From: Rhabditoides inermis
Lineage: Eukaryota > Nematoda > Chromadorea > Rhabditida > Rhabditidae
Length of the DNA: 64,000 nt
Assembly: GCA_963966185.1 (NCBI GenBank)
Contig: CAWZYM010000318.1
Location: 1-64,000, forward strand
Reading direction: 5' to 3'
Part shown: piece by piece, positions 1 to 12,000 of the stretch
How positions within the stretch are numbered: position 1 is the stretch's first letter
Layout of the letters: each line of letters starts with the position of its first letter
Program-made: the position numbers and the translations under genes
The notes under the pieces: model-generated
What the model was told of the DNA's origin: nothing
Databases searched by the model: none
The model's input: only the letters and a program-made list of their open reading frames with translations

Positions 1-80
1 CATTCAGCCATCCCGGATGTACTCGGATGGTACAATCAGTGCGCTCCTTGAGAGGGCCGAGGTCGAGAGGGGAGAAGAGA

Positions 81-124
<44 letters not shown>

Positions 125-412
125 GAGAGTGAGAAAGAGGGAGGGAACGCAATTCACTGTTGCCTCATTTGCCATGCGGGTCGTGTGTTGTTGTGATCGT
201 ATTATGCGTATAATAAATGTGTTCATTGAATTGCGAGTTTGCAGATTGAACGGGATTATCATAACCTCATCGAATTCAATGATCTGTGTACGTAGTGTGG
301 GGTAAATCGGTTCAAAAGTTCAGAATGTTCCCTCTTTCATTCTGCAACCCAGACCAAATTGGGCACGTTTCATCCGTCTTTCACTGTAACTCTCTCTCTC
401 TCTCTCTCTCTT

Positions 413-459
<47 letters not shown>

Positions 460-638
460 CTCTATTTTCTCTCTCACGCACTCATTGCAGTCAATAAGCG
501 GTCCCGCCCCTCTCTCCCTCTTCCTCTTTTCACGTTCTGCTATCGTTCTCTTTCGTATTGGTTCCCTGGAAGGAAGGAAAAACTAAACAAGCTCGTCTAG
601 AATAGAACGCAGTCACTTCACTCAATCCACTTCGCAAG
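1..638. repeat. Gene-free start with GA and CT microsatellites
   Basis: No gene is visible here. A nearly pure (GA)n tract lies at about 79-130 and a (CT)n tract interrupted by a C-run at about 389-475. Apparent open frames across these tracts encode only RE or SL dipeptides and are not genes. The last 40 bases lead into the first exon of the fucosyltransferase gene. Confidence 0.8.
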
Positions 639-2375
639 ATGCACAGCGATGAAGGTGAGAAAGAAGACTCTTTCGTAAACATCAGAAGTAAGTGGTTTTT
701 TTTTATCTGATTCAACAAAAAAAACGCATTTTCCGCGTCGACAGTAAGCAAACGTCATCTTTTGTCTTTTTGTCTTCAGAACCACTTCTGGAGCGATCGA
801 CTGCGATGCAACAGACTTCGACCTCTCGCACATTTACATGTCTAATCATCAGTGTACTGGTTATTGTAGTGTTCTATCAGTTAATGACGTGGAGATTTTC
901 AATGAATACAGAGTTCGCTCAAGAATCGGTACAGGTTAGCTACTATGTGAAATTACTGTTATGTAAATGTTTCAGCCTCTAATACTAGCGTGGACACCGT
1001 TTTTCAAGTGGTCTCTACTAGCGAGGGCGAGGCAGGATCTCTCTAAATGTCCGTGGAAGTGTAGATTGTCAGAAGATCATAGGTTCTTTTTATTACTTGT
1101 GGTTTCTAACCTACTGATTTTTATCAGTTTATACGATGAAGCGAGTGCCATAATTTTTCATACGAGAGACATAAAAGTTTCCGATTTGCCAACATACGAT
1201 AGAAGGTAATTTCTTCTACTATAATACATTTCTATTCAACGCATTATCGTTTGTTCTTCAGAAAACAGCATATTCTATTCACAAAGGAATCACCAGTGTA
1301 TATGCTAGCAAATGGGAAAGTGAAGGTGAGGAGAAACAGTGGAAACACATTTTCATATGTTTCAGCTCCCACGAATTTTCACGGATATGATGAGCTATCG
1401 TCGAGACTCGGACTACTGGATACCATACGATACTGTGAGAAATATAACAGAAGAGACGAAAGATGAGGAGAGATATACGGAGGAAGAGGTGGGGCTCTCT
1501 CATTGATCTCAAATTCTGTTTATCATCTATGTGTTTTAGAATATTGATTTTATTCGCAGGGAAACATATTTTCAGGTCGCTTCTGCCATTTCGCAGAAGT
1601 CACAAGGCGTTCTCGCGATGGTATCCCATTGTCGGACATCTTCCACCAGAGAGACTCTTCTCGCACAAATGACCCTCAACAATATTAATGTAATCTTTTT
1701 AATGTAATCTTTTTTTTTGATAGTGATGAGGATACATGAATGATATTTCAGATCACCCTATATGGTTCTTGCATGAAGAGGTTCTCTGATCACTGGGGAG
1801 CGACTCCTTCTGTCACACAAGGCAACTGCGCGAGGAATGACGACTGCGAGACACAGGCTATTAGTGAGTGTGTTGGACATATTTATGTACACATACATGT
1901 CTTCATGATCCCTTTTAGAGTCTCACCACTTCATTTTCGCCATGGAAAACACTCTGTGCAATGACTACATAACGGAGAAGTTCTTTCGGTTCAAGAAACT
2001 CATCGTGCCGATTGTGCAACAACGGAAGTACTATCAACATATGCCGCAGAACGTGTTTATAGGTGAAACGAGTGAAATGAATTGAATTTGAAATAAGTTG
2101 TCCCTTTTCCAGCTGTGGACGATTTTCCTACAATGCGCGAGTTCACAAGCCACATCAACTATCTCATGGAGAACCATACTGCCTATGCCGAGTAAGTTAA
2201 CAAAAAAAAAGTAAACCAACCGGTCAATTGCAGGTACTTTGACTGGACGCGGCACTACGAGAGGACTCTCTCAAACCATCCTGCCTACTGTGACCTGTGC
2301 AGAGACCTCCACTTCAAGAGAGACCACGCACAAAAAGATGTGGTATCGTGGTTCAAGCAATGTAATGTGCAATAA
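639..2375 (+). CDS. Alpha-1,3-fucosyltransferase, tandem copy 1
   Basis: Golgi type II enzyme of glycosyltransferase family 10 that transfers fucose from GDP-fucose to glycans. I reconstruct about ten exons with consistent phases. The first joins at 687/780; a membrane anchor (CLIISVLVIVVFY) follows the short cytosolic tail. The N-terminal family domain shows ILAWTPFF, a Cys pair and IIFHTRDI. The acceptor-side region has YRRDSDYW and VSHCRTSSTR. The catalytic GDP-fucose signature is ENTLCNDYITEKFFRFKK, split from its upstream part by an intron. The C-terminus carries paired cysteines (YCDLC) and ends KQCNVQ. Exons run 639-687, 780-934, 976 onward, with the last ending at TAA 2373-2375. Copy 2 follows 0.8 kb downstream in the same orientation with the same exon layout, so this is a tandem duplication. 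The family call is firm; linkage specificity is inferred. Confidence 0.92.
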
Positions 2376-3185
2376 ACGATCTCATTCGTATCTTGGAAAC
2401 TCCTTGTTGTTGGTGTATGTGGAACATTGTGCGACAACGCGCACCTGAGAGACAAAACATATGTTTGTGACTGTTCTTGGTTTTTTCGTTTTCCTAGGCG
2501 ATGCTACCAACACACTTTGAAAGTGTCTAGATTTGATCATTGATAGGACATTCGTGGTACAGAGTTGGCGTGGATGTGAGCTGTCGTATTACTTCATTTT
2601 TCGCATCGAAATCGTGGCATTGTTGTTCTCCCGCAGACTCGCATTGTCCCAGCAACCCGCATGACTCCATTCCACATTTCACTGGAAGCCAATATTGCGC
2701 ATCCGCTACTTTTATATTCAAACGTGTTTCTTTCACAGATCTCGGCTGTTCCACATCTATTCGTGTTTCGCATAAGCATTACATTTACATGACGCATTCA
2801 TTGTATACACCATTCTCCCTTTCATCGTACGACAATATCGCTGGTTCGCAAAGCCACAGTCAGACAGACGAGAATGTTATACAAATTCGCCCCGATTATG
2901 TGTTTTTGAATTCAAACACGGTAGAAATGAGGGAAATCGAAAAATCGAGCACTAGGACTCTAATACTCTAATTCTAATTCAAAAACAAATTCGAAAATCT
3001 AAAACTAGAGATCGTTGAGCACTTTTTATACACATAAGCTTCATTCCAAAAGGAGTTAGTAACTCCAGAAAGTGGAGTGGAGATCTCTGCTTCATTTGAC
3101 TTGCAAATGACCCTCATTTCCATTGAAATGAATACCGTACGATGAACGGAGAGAATGCCCTATAGTAGTTTCTGAATTGCAGATT
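2376..3185. other. Intergenic spacer between the two fucosyltransferases
   Basis: AT-rich spacer. An open frame of 143 codons at 2540-2971 has no recognisable domain and no splice or initiation context that would support it. It probably contains the 3' UTR of copy 1 and the promoter of copy 2. Confidence 0.6.
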
Positions 3186-5149
3186 ATGGGGAGCGCATCC
3201 GCGGAGTGTCGCGTGCGACTGTTGCCGAGTGAGGAAGGTTCGTAAGCTAGATTGGTCCGATTCAGAATGGTCGGACAAAGTGTGGATTGGCTGATTTTTG
3301 CAATCAGGCGGCTCTCCGCGTCGGCAGATGAAGCACAGACGAGTGATGGCAGTCATGTACACACTGGCCTTCCTGGCCGTAGCACTCCAAGTGGTATACA
3401 TTCTCAAACACAACACACTTCCCGGATATCAGACTCAAGTAGAGCTGGCCGAGTCCGATGATGACACGTCGTCCACGGAAGCAGATGACACAGAAGGGAC
3501 CAAGGTCAGGTCTGCCTAGAGATGAGCATGACACATGGCGCTGTAGGACGTGCCTCTGATTCTGGCGTGGACTCCATTCTTCCGCTGGCCAATCGAGAAA
3601 CAATTCGAGCGAATGGGCATGCTCGAGTGTTCACATCAGTGTAGAATATCCACTAATAAGAGGTGATTGCGTGGGGTCGAAAGCTCGAAAGTCGAAAGAT
3701 TAGCATGAGTATGTTTAGTCTCTACAACGAATCGAGTGCGGTTTTATTTCACGCCAGGGACTTTCTGCCAAAGGAGCTTCCACCTTTTGATGAGAGGTGA
3801 GTGAATGCTTTGCTTGCTATTCTAAAAATGAGAATAACTTCAGTAAACAGTTTATTTTCCTTTCCTTGGAATCACCTGCCGAAATGTTCCAAGGAGGCAA
3901 GTATTTTCTCTACAAGTTCTTCTCGAAACCGGTAATATTACTCTTACAAACTATTAAAAATATATATCAACATTCTATAGGTGCCGAAAGTATTTACATC
4001 ATCTATGACATATCGTAAAGACTCGGAATATTGGATGCCATATGATACTATCAATAAAATCACAGAAGATACACCTGCCGACGCAAAATATTCAAGAGAG
4101 CAGGTAATTGAAATGATTTCGTGTGTGAATTATTGATGTATTGTTTTGTGAGGTGGAAGCAGCGGTGGCTCTCAAGTCGAAAGGAGTCCTCACTCTAATC
4201 TCCCATTGTGGAACTCCGTCCAAAAGAGAGAAAGTGATCGGAGAGATAGCCAAACTACAAAATGTCGACGTAAGATTTTATTTTATTTTATGAACTTTTT
4301 TATTATCGGAAAGAGTTCATATATTTTGTAAATTTAAAATTTTCATTTTCTTGTAGTGTAGTGATTAGCGATGTTCGCAAACCACTATCAAGGTGATAAA
4401 TTGGTACGGTCATGCAGGATTCCGATCTGCAGCGAAAAAAGGAGCTACCTCTACCATTACTTTTTCACTTATCATTTTCTTATCAGATCACTCTGAACGG
4501 CAAGTGTTGGAATTCTTTCTATTCTTCCTGGGGCCATCCTTCCTCCGTCACCAATGGAAACTGCACACGGGCAAAGCCGGAGTGTGAAGAAGATGCTATC
4601 AGTCAGTTCTCCTTTACTATTTTTTTTAAAAGTAGACTTACCAAAGCCAAAGCCTTTTTCAGAATCTCACCATTTTGTGGTAGCCTTGGAGAATAATCTC
4701 TGCAAGGACTACATTACGGAGAAGTTCTTTCGGTTCAAGAAACTCATTGTGCCTATTGTTCAACAAAGGAAGTACTATCAAGATGTGCCACAAGACATAT
4801 TTATTGGTACCTTTCACATTCGTTTTACAGATCTAACTATTCCGATCATTTCAGCCGTCGATGATTTCCCATCGGTTGCCGCATTCAATGACCATTTGAT
4901 TTATCTCATGCACAACCACACTGCCTACTCAGAGTGAGATACGCTGTTCGCTGTTCACAACTCATACGTTTTGTTATTTGCAGGTATTTCCAATGGACGG
5001 AAACGTACGAATCGAATATGGCTGGAGGACCGGGATATTGCGAATTGTGCAAGGATCTGCATGAGAAAAAGGAAGAGAAATACACGCAAAAAGACGTCGT
5101 CACGTGGTTCCGAAAATGTGATATCGACAATAATGGACCGCTACTGTGA
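3186..5149 (+). CDS. Alpha-1,3-fucosyltransferase, tandem copy 2
   Basis: Paralogue of the upstream gene. Exon 1 (3186-3237) joins in phase to 3308; the acceptor-like CAG directly before the ATG (TTGCAGATTATG) may be a trans-splice site. The protein has a basic cytosolic tail (RRQMKHRR), a membrane anchor (VMYTLAFLAVALQVVYIL), an acidic stem, then the family 10 domains: LILAWTPFFRW, LFHARDF, MTYRKDSEYW, LISHCGTPSKR and the catalytic ENNLCKDYITEKFFRFKK. The last exon has YCELCKDL and ends with TGA at 5147-5149. One acceptor is the unusual TTGTGAG at about 4152. The stretch from the catalytic signature to KYYQ is nearly identical to copy 1 while the stems differ, as expected for a fairly young duplication with relaxed stem sequence. 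Confidence 0.92.
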
Positions 5150-5506
5150 AAATCCCAGTTTCATTGACCATAGTTGAATAGTTATTTTGTTCGGGTATAA
5201 AAGTTAATCATGCTACTGCTACTGTCAATGAAATCGCAATAGAGTCATGATCAACCGCATCCGCTTTGGACGATCAGCCGATCGAGCAAGCCGGATTCCG
5301 AGTAGAACGTGCTCGCGAGTACAACAACACCCATCTTGTTCCTGTCTTCGTCTACGACCCCTCTCTTACTCACACACACGACAACAACGCATGCAAATTC
5401 GAAATGCTTTATCTTCCTATTGTAAGAACACGACTCGTTTCAAATGCCTGCGCGTTGATGGCTAGTGTAAGTGTAAGGATTGTAAGGATTGTCTCTCGTC
5501 TCTTCT
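5150..5506. other. Convergent intergenic spacer
   Basis: Short space between the 3' ends of the fucosyltransferase (+) and the SH2-like gene (-). I see no gene or structured element in it. Confidence 0.6.
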
Positions 5507-7061
5507 CTATGGAAACGCGTCGAATGTGGCGTCGTGCGAGTGGGATTCGATCAGCTCCACGTAGTGAGCGACCAAGTGGTCCAGCTTCGCGAAGTACGGC
5601 TGCGAGCCCTGGTCCACCTACAAACAGCAAACTATTTGCTATCATACTTGTTTGTTTGTTTGTTTGTTTACCTTGATCTGCGAGCGCACGCGTCCGTTGC
5701 GCGAAAGCGTCTGACGCGACTTGATGCGGTAGTGCCTGCAACAATCGCGTGCCCCACCGCCAACTACAGTAAGCCCCACCGGAATCCCTTGCCGTCAAAG
5801 TAGACGAGGTTGAGGCGAATGTGCTCGGGGAAGTCGTTGCCGTCCTGTAACGCGGCGCCCTTATTTATCGTGACCCCCGAGGGAGCCGCTCACACTGGCA
5901 GGGGTGATCATGGAGTGGTAGAGGCGGATGCCGTGCTTGCGACCCTCCTGACCCAGCATCTCCTCCGCCTTCTCACTCAGAAGCTGCAAGAGCTCTACGG
6001 TGTCGTATAGTGGAATCAGGGAGAAGGAGAGAGGGGGGAGAGAGGGGGGGGGGGGGTAGAGAGAGGGAGAAGAGACGTGGTCCGCACCACTCCTGCGTAG
6101 TAGTTGTCGGCGACGGAGGCCTGTTCCCTGTCCTTGTCAGCCCCCTTCCGTCCATCCACCCTCTCCCTCGACGGTCTCTCCATCTTCTCCGCCTTCTTCT
6201 CCGGCTGGCTGCTCGGAGGAGGAGGAGGAGGAGGCGGCGACTTCTCCTTCTCCTTCTCCTCCCTCCCTCCTCGCTTCAGCTCCCGAGTCGCGTCGTCCGT
6301 CAGAGGCGCTGCAGTACCGAACTACCGTATACCCAGTCGCCAGTCAGCCCTACCGTAGTTGGCCGAGCATTGCGGGGTCGGGGCGCGCAGAAGCTGCAAC
6401 TGCACGTACGGGTTCTCCTTCCTGTAATCAATCGATATCAATCGATAATCGATCGATACTCACTTCTCCGCCTTCTCGACGGCGACTGCGGCCTGCGTGG
6501 CTCCGAGGTTCAGCTGCGCATTGTTCAGCTGCCTAGAGAGATCTGCCAGCAGTTGCGCGTTCGAAGTGTCACTGTAATTAATCGATAATCATTCAATAAT
6601 TCCATCCGCCCACGTCTTGCCGCAGTCGGGCTCCTGAACCGACGACGTGTTCGACTGAAAGTACGGTAGGCTACAGTATACCACATTGCTGGTACCGTAT
6701 CCTCCTTTTTTCCCTGCAGTTTCTTGAGAGCGTCCATGAACACGTACTTGCCGTTCTTCGGATCGGGCGGGTCTCAAAGTTCAAAGTACAGTAACCCAGA
6801 TTGAAAATACAGTAGTCGTACTCACTCCTGCGAATCTTCTCGAGCTCCTTTCGGATGCCGGCGGTGGTGGGCTCGCGGCCCTGAAACAGTGCACCCAGAC
6901 TACTGTAGTCTACCGTACCGTCTGGATGATGTCGCAAGTGCGGCCGTGTTTGCAGCAGCACAGCTCCTTATCCCCGCCCCCTCCGCCACTACGCTTGTTC
7001 TCCTCCTGGTCAGCCTGGTCCCTGGAAGGAAGTGAGAGACCGGGGAGAGGGGGAGAGAGAG

Positions 7062-7097
<36 letters not shown>

Positions 7098-7218
7098 GGA
7101 GGAGAGGGACAGGAGAGGGGTATAAACAATGGGAGGGAGCAGGAAGGCTGGCGAAAGCGGGAGCGTACTTGAGTAGAGAGAGGTTGCAGTATGGTTCGGT
7201 CATCGGACCGTCTGTCAT
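5507..7218 (-). CDS. Possible SH2-like adaptor protein
   Basis: Multi-exon minus-strand gene starting with MTDGPMTEPYCN at 7218; exon 1 ends in phase 2 at the GTACGC donor and joins to DQADQEENKRSG. In order the protein has a Cys-rich stretch (KELCCCKHGRTC), a charged block (GIRKELEKIRR, KNGKYVFMDALKKLQ), a helical block (LLADLSRQLNNAQLNLG), a poly-proline and lysine/glutamate-rich linker around 6150-6290, and a C-terminal module with HIRLNLVYFDGKGF, HYRIKSRQTL and YFAKLDHLVAHYVEL. The last pieces resemble the central and C-terminal strands and helix of an SH2 domain, and the proline-rich linker suits an adaptor. The N-terminal half of an SH2 domain is not obvious, so the domain call is tentative. 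It ends TTTCCATAG at 5507. No orthologue name is assigned. Confidence 0.6.
7040..7098. repeat. GA microsatellite inside an intron
   Basis: A (GA)n tract within the first intron of the SH2-like gene. It creates long RE/LS dipeptide frames on both strands that are not coding. Confidence 0.8.
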
Positions 7219-7404
7219 GCTGACACAGAGACACACTGACTCTCTCTCTCTCTCTCGATCATTCCTTCGCTCATTGCCGTATCCTTTATCACACCAGACA
7301 TTCAAATCACAGGAAAAAATAGGCCTCTATGAGACAAGCAAGGCTAACGTATGCTAATAAACTCTGAGCTAATGATCACACGTGACGTCATTTGGTGACG
7401 TCAC

Positions 7405-9011
7405 CTAGGCAAGAAGTTTGGCGTGTTGCTCCCTTAGTAGATTCTTCTGTACTTTGGCCATCGAGTTGCGAGGCAGCTGGTCGACAAACACAACTCGCTT
7501 CGGTACCTGGAAGGACGTCGTGGGTGGTCCCTCGGTGGGTGGTCTCTCACCTTGTAGTTGGATACCACCTCCCTCAGGCGGGCAATGATAGTCTTCTCCA
7601 ACTCCTCCTCCCCTCCCTTCTCTCCCGCCACTCGAGAGACCACAGCCACCACTGCCTCCCCAAAGTCCGCGTGGGGCACTCCTGAAATGGACAGTGAGCT
7701 TCTACTAGCCCCGCCCTCTCTAGCCCCGCCCACCGATGATGGCCGACTCGGCGACCTCTGGCATCTGGTCGACAATGTCCTCGATCTCCTTGGGGTAGAC
7801 GTTCAGTCCCCCGCAGATGACCAGGTCCTTGGCGCGGCCGAGGATGCGGAGGAAGCCTGCGAGGGACTCTCTCCCTATCCCTCTCTCTCCCCCATCTCTC
7901 TCACCCTGCTCGTCGATCTCTCCATTGTCTCCAGTGATGAAGAATCCGTCGTCAGTGAATTCTTCCTTCGTTTTCTTCTCATTCCGCCAATAACCCTGAA
8001 AAATAGTGGGTATGAAAAAAATCTGAAAAAGAGATGAGACCAGGATAAAGAGTGTATACACTAATACATTACCTTCACTTACCTCTCCATTCATGATTGG
8101 TTTGGTTTCAAACGAACCTGGAACGCGCCAAACCATTCCAGTTACCCACGAAATCCTGATCTAATTCGCAACAATCTTGATCACTCCGCATTTGACCAAC
8201 AATCACCTCTTCCCTTCCACACCTTTCGCACCGATACTAAATGAAAATTTGGCTTATTTCAACTCTAACAACGCTCCAGGAAGCGAAAATTGTCCCGAAC
8301 ATGAACGAATACTTTCGATTTAATCGAGATTCTTTCGATTAATTGAATAACGATTAATCGTTAATCGAAATTATCTCGATTAATCGATCAACGATTAATC
8401 GTTAATCGAAACATTTTCGATTAATCGATTAAACGATTAATCGAGCTGATTAATCGAAAATTAATCGAAAGTCGATTAATCGACCCATCACTAGTGACCA
8501 AAGCTCGCGCGATCTGCACCACACTACAGAGGGAATCCCCGGTTCGGGTTCGGCTAATGTTGCCGTTGCGATTGCGATTCGGCGAGTGCGGACGGGGTAT
8601 AAGAAGGTGTGCGGTCGGGTGTGGAGGCACGGATCAGTCGACCGCTCCTCTCCTCTCCCATCCAGCATGCGCACCCTGGCTCTTCTCCTGGCTGTGGCTG
8701 CCGTGGCCAACGCGTGTTTCAACCTGCTCGGAGGAGGCGGTGGCGGAGGGTGCTGGTGAAGCTATACACTCTTCATACGAGTGAGTCGAGTAACCCGTCT
8801 CTCTTGCAGCCCTCCCCCTGCGTGTCCTCCGCCCGCGCCCGCCTGTGGCTGTGGGGGCAAGTGAGGCCCCCTCCCTCCCACTTCGAGGGACGCGGCCCCT
8901 CACACCACAAGCCTGCACTGTCTGTATATACCGATGAACTATTCGCATCGAAATCGAATGTATCAGCCAATGTCTTTCCTACACACTCCACTTTTATGAA
9001 CACCTTCCGAG

Positions 9012-9054
<43 letters not shown>

Positions 9055-12000
9055 AGAGAGAGGGGAGAGAGAGATCCTCTTACCTTGAAAAGACTTCCGC
9101 TCTTCACCTCCACTACTCCTTTGTCGTTGATGCGAACCTGCAAGAATCGGATTCTAGAGTGGTCTCACATTCAAATTCAAAATCTCCCAAATTATGCTAT
9201 GTATTTTGTCGTTTTCCTCGCAACACCCGGATACGCTATCTAATTGCCTAGAATTAAACGACAACAGTATTTGTGTGTGTGTCGAATTTAGACGCTCTCA
9301 TTCGAACGGCCTCGCGCTCTCTTGCACACATCGCAGAAGCGATCGATATGCGTACACAATATGGCCAGCCGCGTTAGTATAGCATTCCCGCCCGTCACTA
9401 TCGGTCACTGGCCATTTGAACTTTTTAAACCTATATTAACATACACTTTTCATATTACTATCAGTCGCCTTCGTTGTCCATGTACACATGACATGCGGAG
9501 ACTAATATTTTAAGTTCCAGTGCGAGAATATGTGTCTCGTCTGCTACGACGCACGACAGATCAGTGGAACGGTCGCACAATCCTCGTCTACATCTAAATG
9601 TAACCGCATATATCGGATTCGGATAATTCCTACAACATAGACATACTGCAGAAAGTGAGCAAACTATAACTATAATCTGAACAAAATGTATAATGTTTTC
9701 TTCAGTGTATTAAACATCTGGAAAATCTTCCTGAAGATCGAATCAATGCTGCCAGTATTGTGAAGACTGATTTCTTCATTTATTGCATACATCTGTTCTC
9801 AATGCCGCATACCACCACAACTATTATTATTCTTCAGTCATGTTTTTTTTATTATCATAAATTATACGTGAGTATATTTTGCGGTCAAAAACTTGAAAGT
9901 GGAGTTGTGGCGGTTCTCGGATTGTAGGAACGATATTAATACATCACTTTTCAGTGCGAGACCCACGCGTCTTCGTGTGAATATGTACAAATACATGTTC
10001 AAGGGCTAATAATAATTAAAACCACGACGCTGCTCAGTCACCTCTTCCACTGCGGCATCAATCTGCGTACACAGCCACGCATACAACGTGCAATTTTCGA
10101 GAGTTATCGACTGATGAACAAACAGGTACATAGGATGACTATGTGCATTCGTGATACTGATACCACAATTGAAGAGATGGCACCGCAGCATCACTATTTT
10201 CCAGAACGTCAAGACATTGTTGCTTCTTTTGTGGAGACTTATACGCATACGGACGAACGGACCCGAAATATTGTATGTATGTAGTTCCCAACTTCTTTGA
10301 ACAATGTGATATAAATTCAGATACTAATCATGTCACATAAAATCGACCTTCTGTTTCGCATAGACCGACTCATCAACAATGTATTTTTTTTCGTAAAAAG
10401 TGAGTATTTTTAAATTAAAAAGAAATATAAATTGTTAAAAAGAAAAAAAATTAAAAAGAAATATAAATTGTTGTTCAGAACGTCTCATTTCAGAGAACTG
10501 TTGCTGATGTTGCAACGTATGATGTATATCTATAAGTACATGTTCAAGACCGTACATGTGCTGTCAGTTCTGTGACTGTAGTCCCCATTCAGTCGCCATC
10601 TATCCGACACTCATCGCATACATCGGAGAACTACTTTTTATAGCACTTTACCCAAAAGTATAGAAAATATATACAAAATAAAGTTAACTATAGTTTTACA
10701 GGTAACCCGATATGCCTAAAAGCATTTTTGTGGGTCCAAAAATGAATAGTTTAGAAATTATAACATTTTTTTTTAAATTCAGGGGTAAAAAAGATCTCTA
10801 GTAGAAAGATCGATTTTGAAGAAAACTGATGTACGGCATGGATCGCTTTGTCATCGCATAAAACGACGGTTAATTATGTGGTGTCGATGAAGCATTTTTT
10901 TTTCTAATCTCGTTCTCGTGTCTCGCATATGAGCAGCTAGTACAAATATAGCGTGTTGACTGTCCGCGCGCCAGTTGTAACTATCGATCACACTGCTATC
11001 TCAACGTGTAGTGTCGACGGTGCAGTGTTTAGTGGTCACTCTCACTGATCCTCTTTTTCTTTTACAAGGAGTGTCGTTTAGGTCACAGAAGCCGATGGTG
11101 ACCAAACTGATATCAGAGATACCCTAGGAGGTCACTAGTCGAAAACCGTTTTCAAATCCACATGACCGGCCATACGTTTCGAGATATTTACGTTTCAAAT
11201 TTTGGAGCTAAACCGTGTGGCTTGCTTTTGCGGTCTGTCACTTCATTCGCGCGAGCTGTGAAACAGCGGCGGTGGCTTAGTGGATAGAGCGGCTGTCTGT
11301 CAAGCGGCAGGCTGTGGGTTCGCTCTCCGGATATGCTTTTCATTTTGCCGATTCTCTCCGGACTTGTACTTTTTTGTTCGAATGGTTGGAGTCACGCATG
11401 GTGAGGGGATCATGTGGAAACCTTCGTCGGTAATATTTTTTCGAAATTTTGAAAATGAATTCTAAAGAACGCAAACATTTTGTAATGAGCTTTCAACAAG
11501 ACATATAGTCGCCGCCTGGTGGATAGTTTCTGTTATTGCCAGCCGGGGTCAGTTGGCGAAACTCAGTTTCGAACGAGAGAGGCCAGACAGCGCGGGCAAA
11601 TGGTCGAGTGTCGCGCGGCCTCTTTGATTCGCATGCCGGCTTCTTTGATCGATATTATCGTTTGAAAGCGCGCACTTGGGTCTCCTCACGAAAGAAGGTA
11701 GATCGAATGCGACTAGAGAGTAGATCGATTTTCTACCGTAATCTGGCGAACTATCTCCCAGAATAATATTATATGACGGTTCGATTTGAAAAAAAAGAAG
11801 ATGATAGGAGTTTTCTACCAACTGCCCAATTGTCACCAAAAAGTACAAGTCCGGAGAGAATCGGCAAAATGAAAAGCATATCCGGAGAGCGAACCCACAG
11901 CCTGCCGCTTGACAACAGGCCGCTCTATCCACTAGGCCACCGCCGCTGTTTCACAGCTCGCGCGAATGGAGTGACAGACCGCAAAAGCAATCCACACGGT

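Noticed and set aside
79..475. Open frames over GA/CT tracts here and at 7.0, 9.0, 16.4, 44.2 and 61.7 kb
   Set aside because: They encode only dipeptide repeats created by microsatellites.
2540..2971. 143-codon plus-strand frame between the fucosyltransferases
   Set aside because: No domain, no splice support and low-complexity content; chance open frame.
11271..11330. A functional tRNA gene
   Set aside because: Internal promoter boxes are present but the anticodon loop is too long and no acceptor stem closes; it lies within the arm of a transposon.
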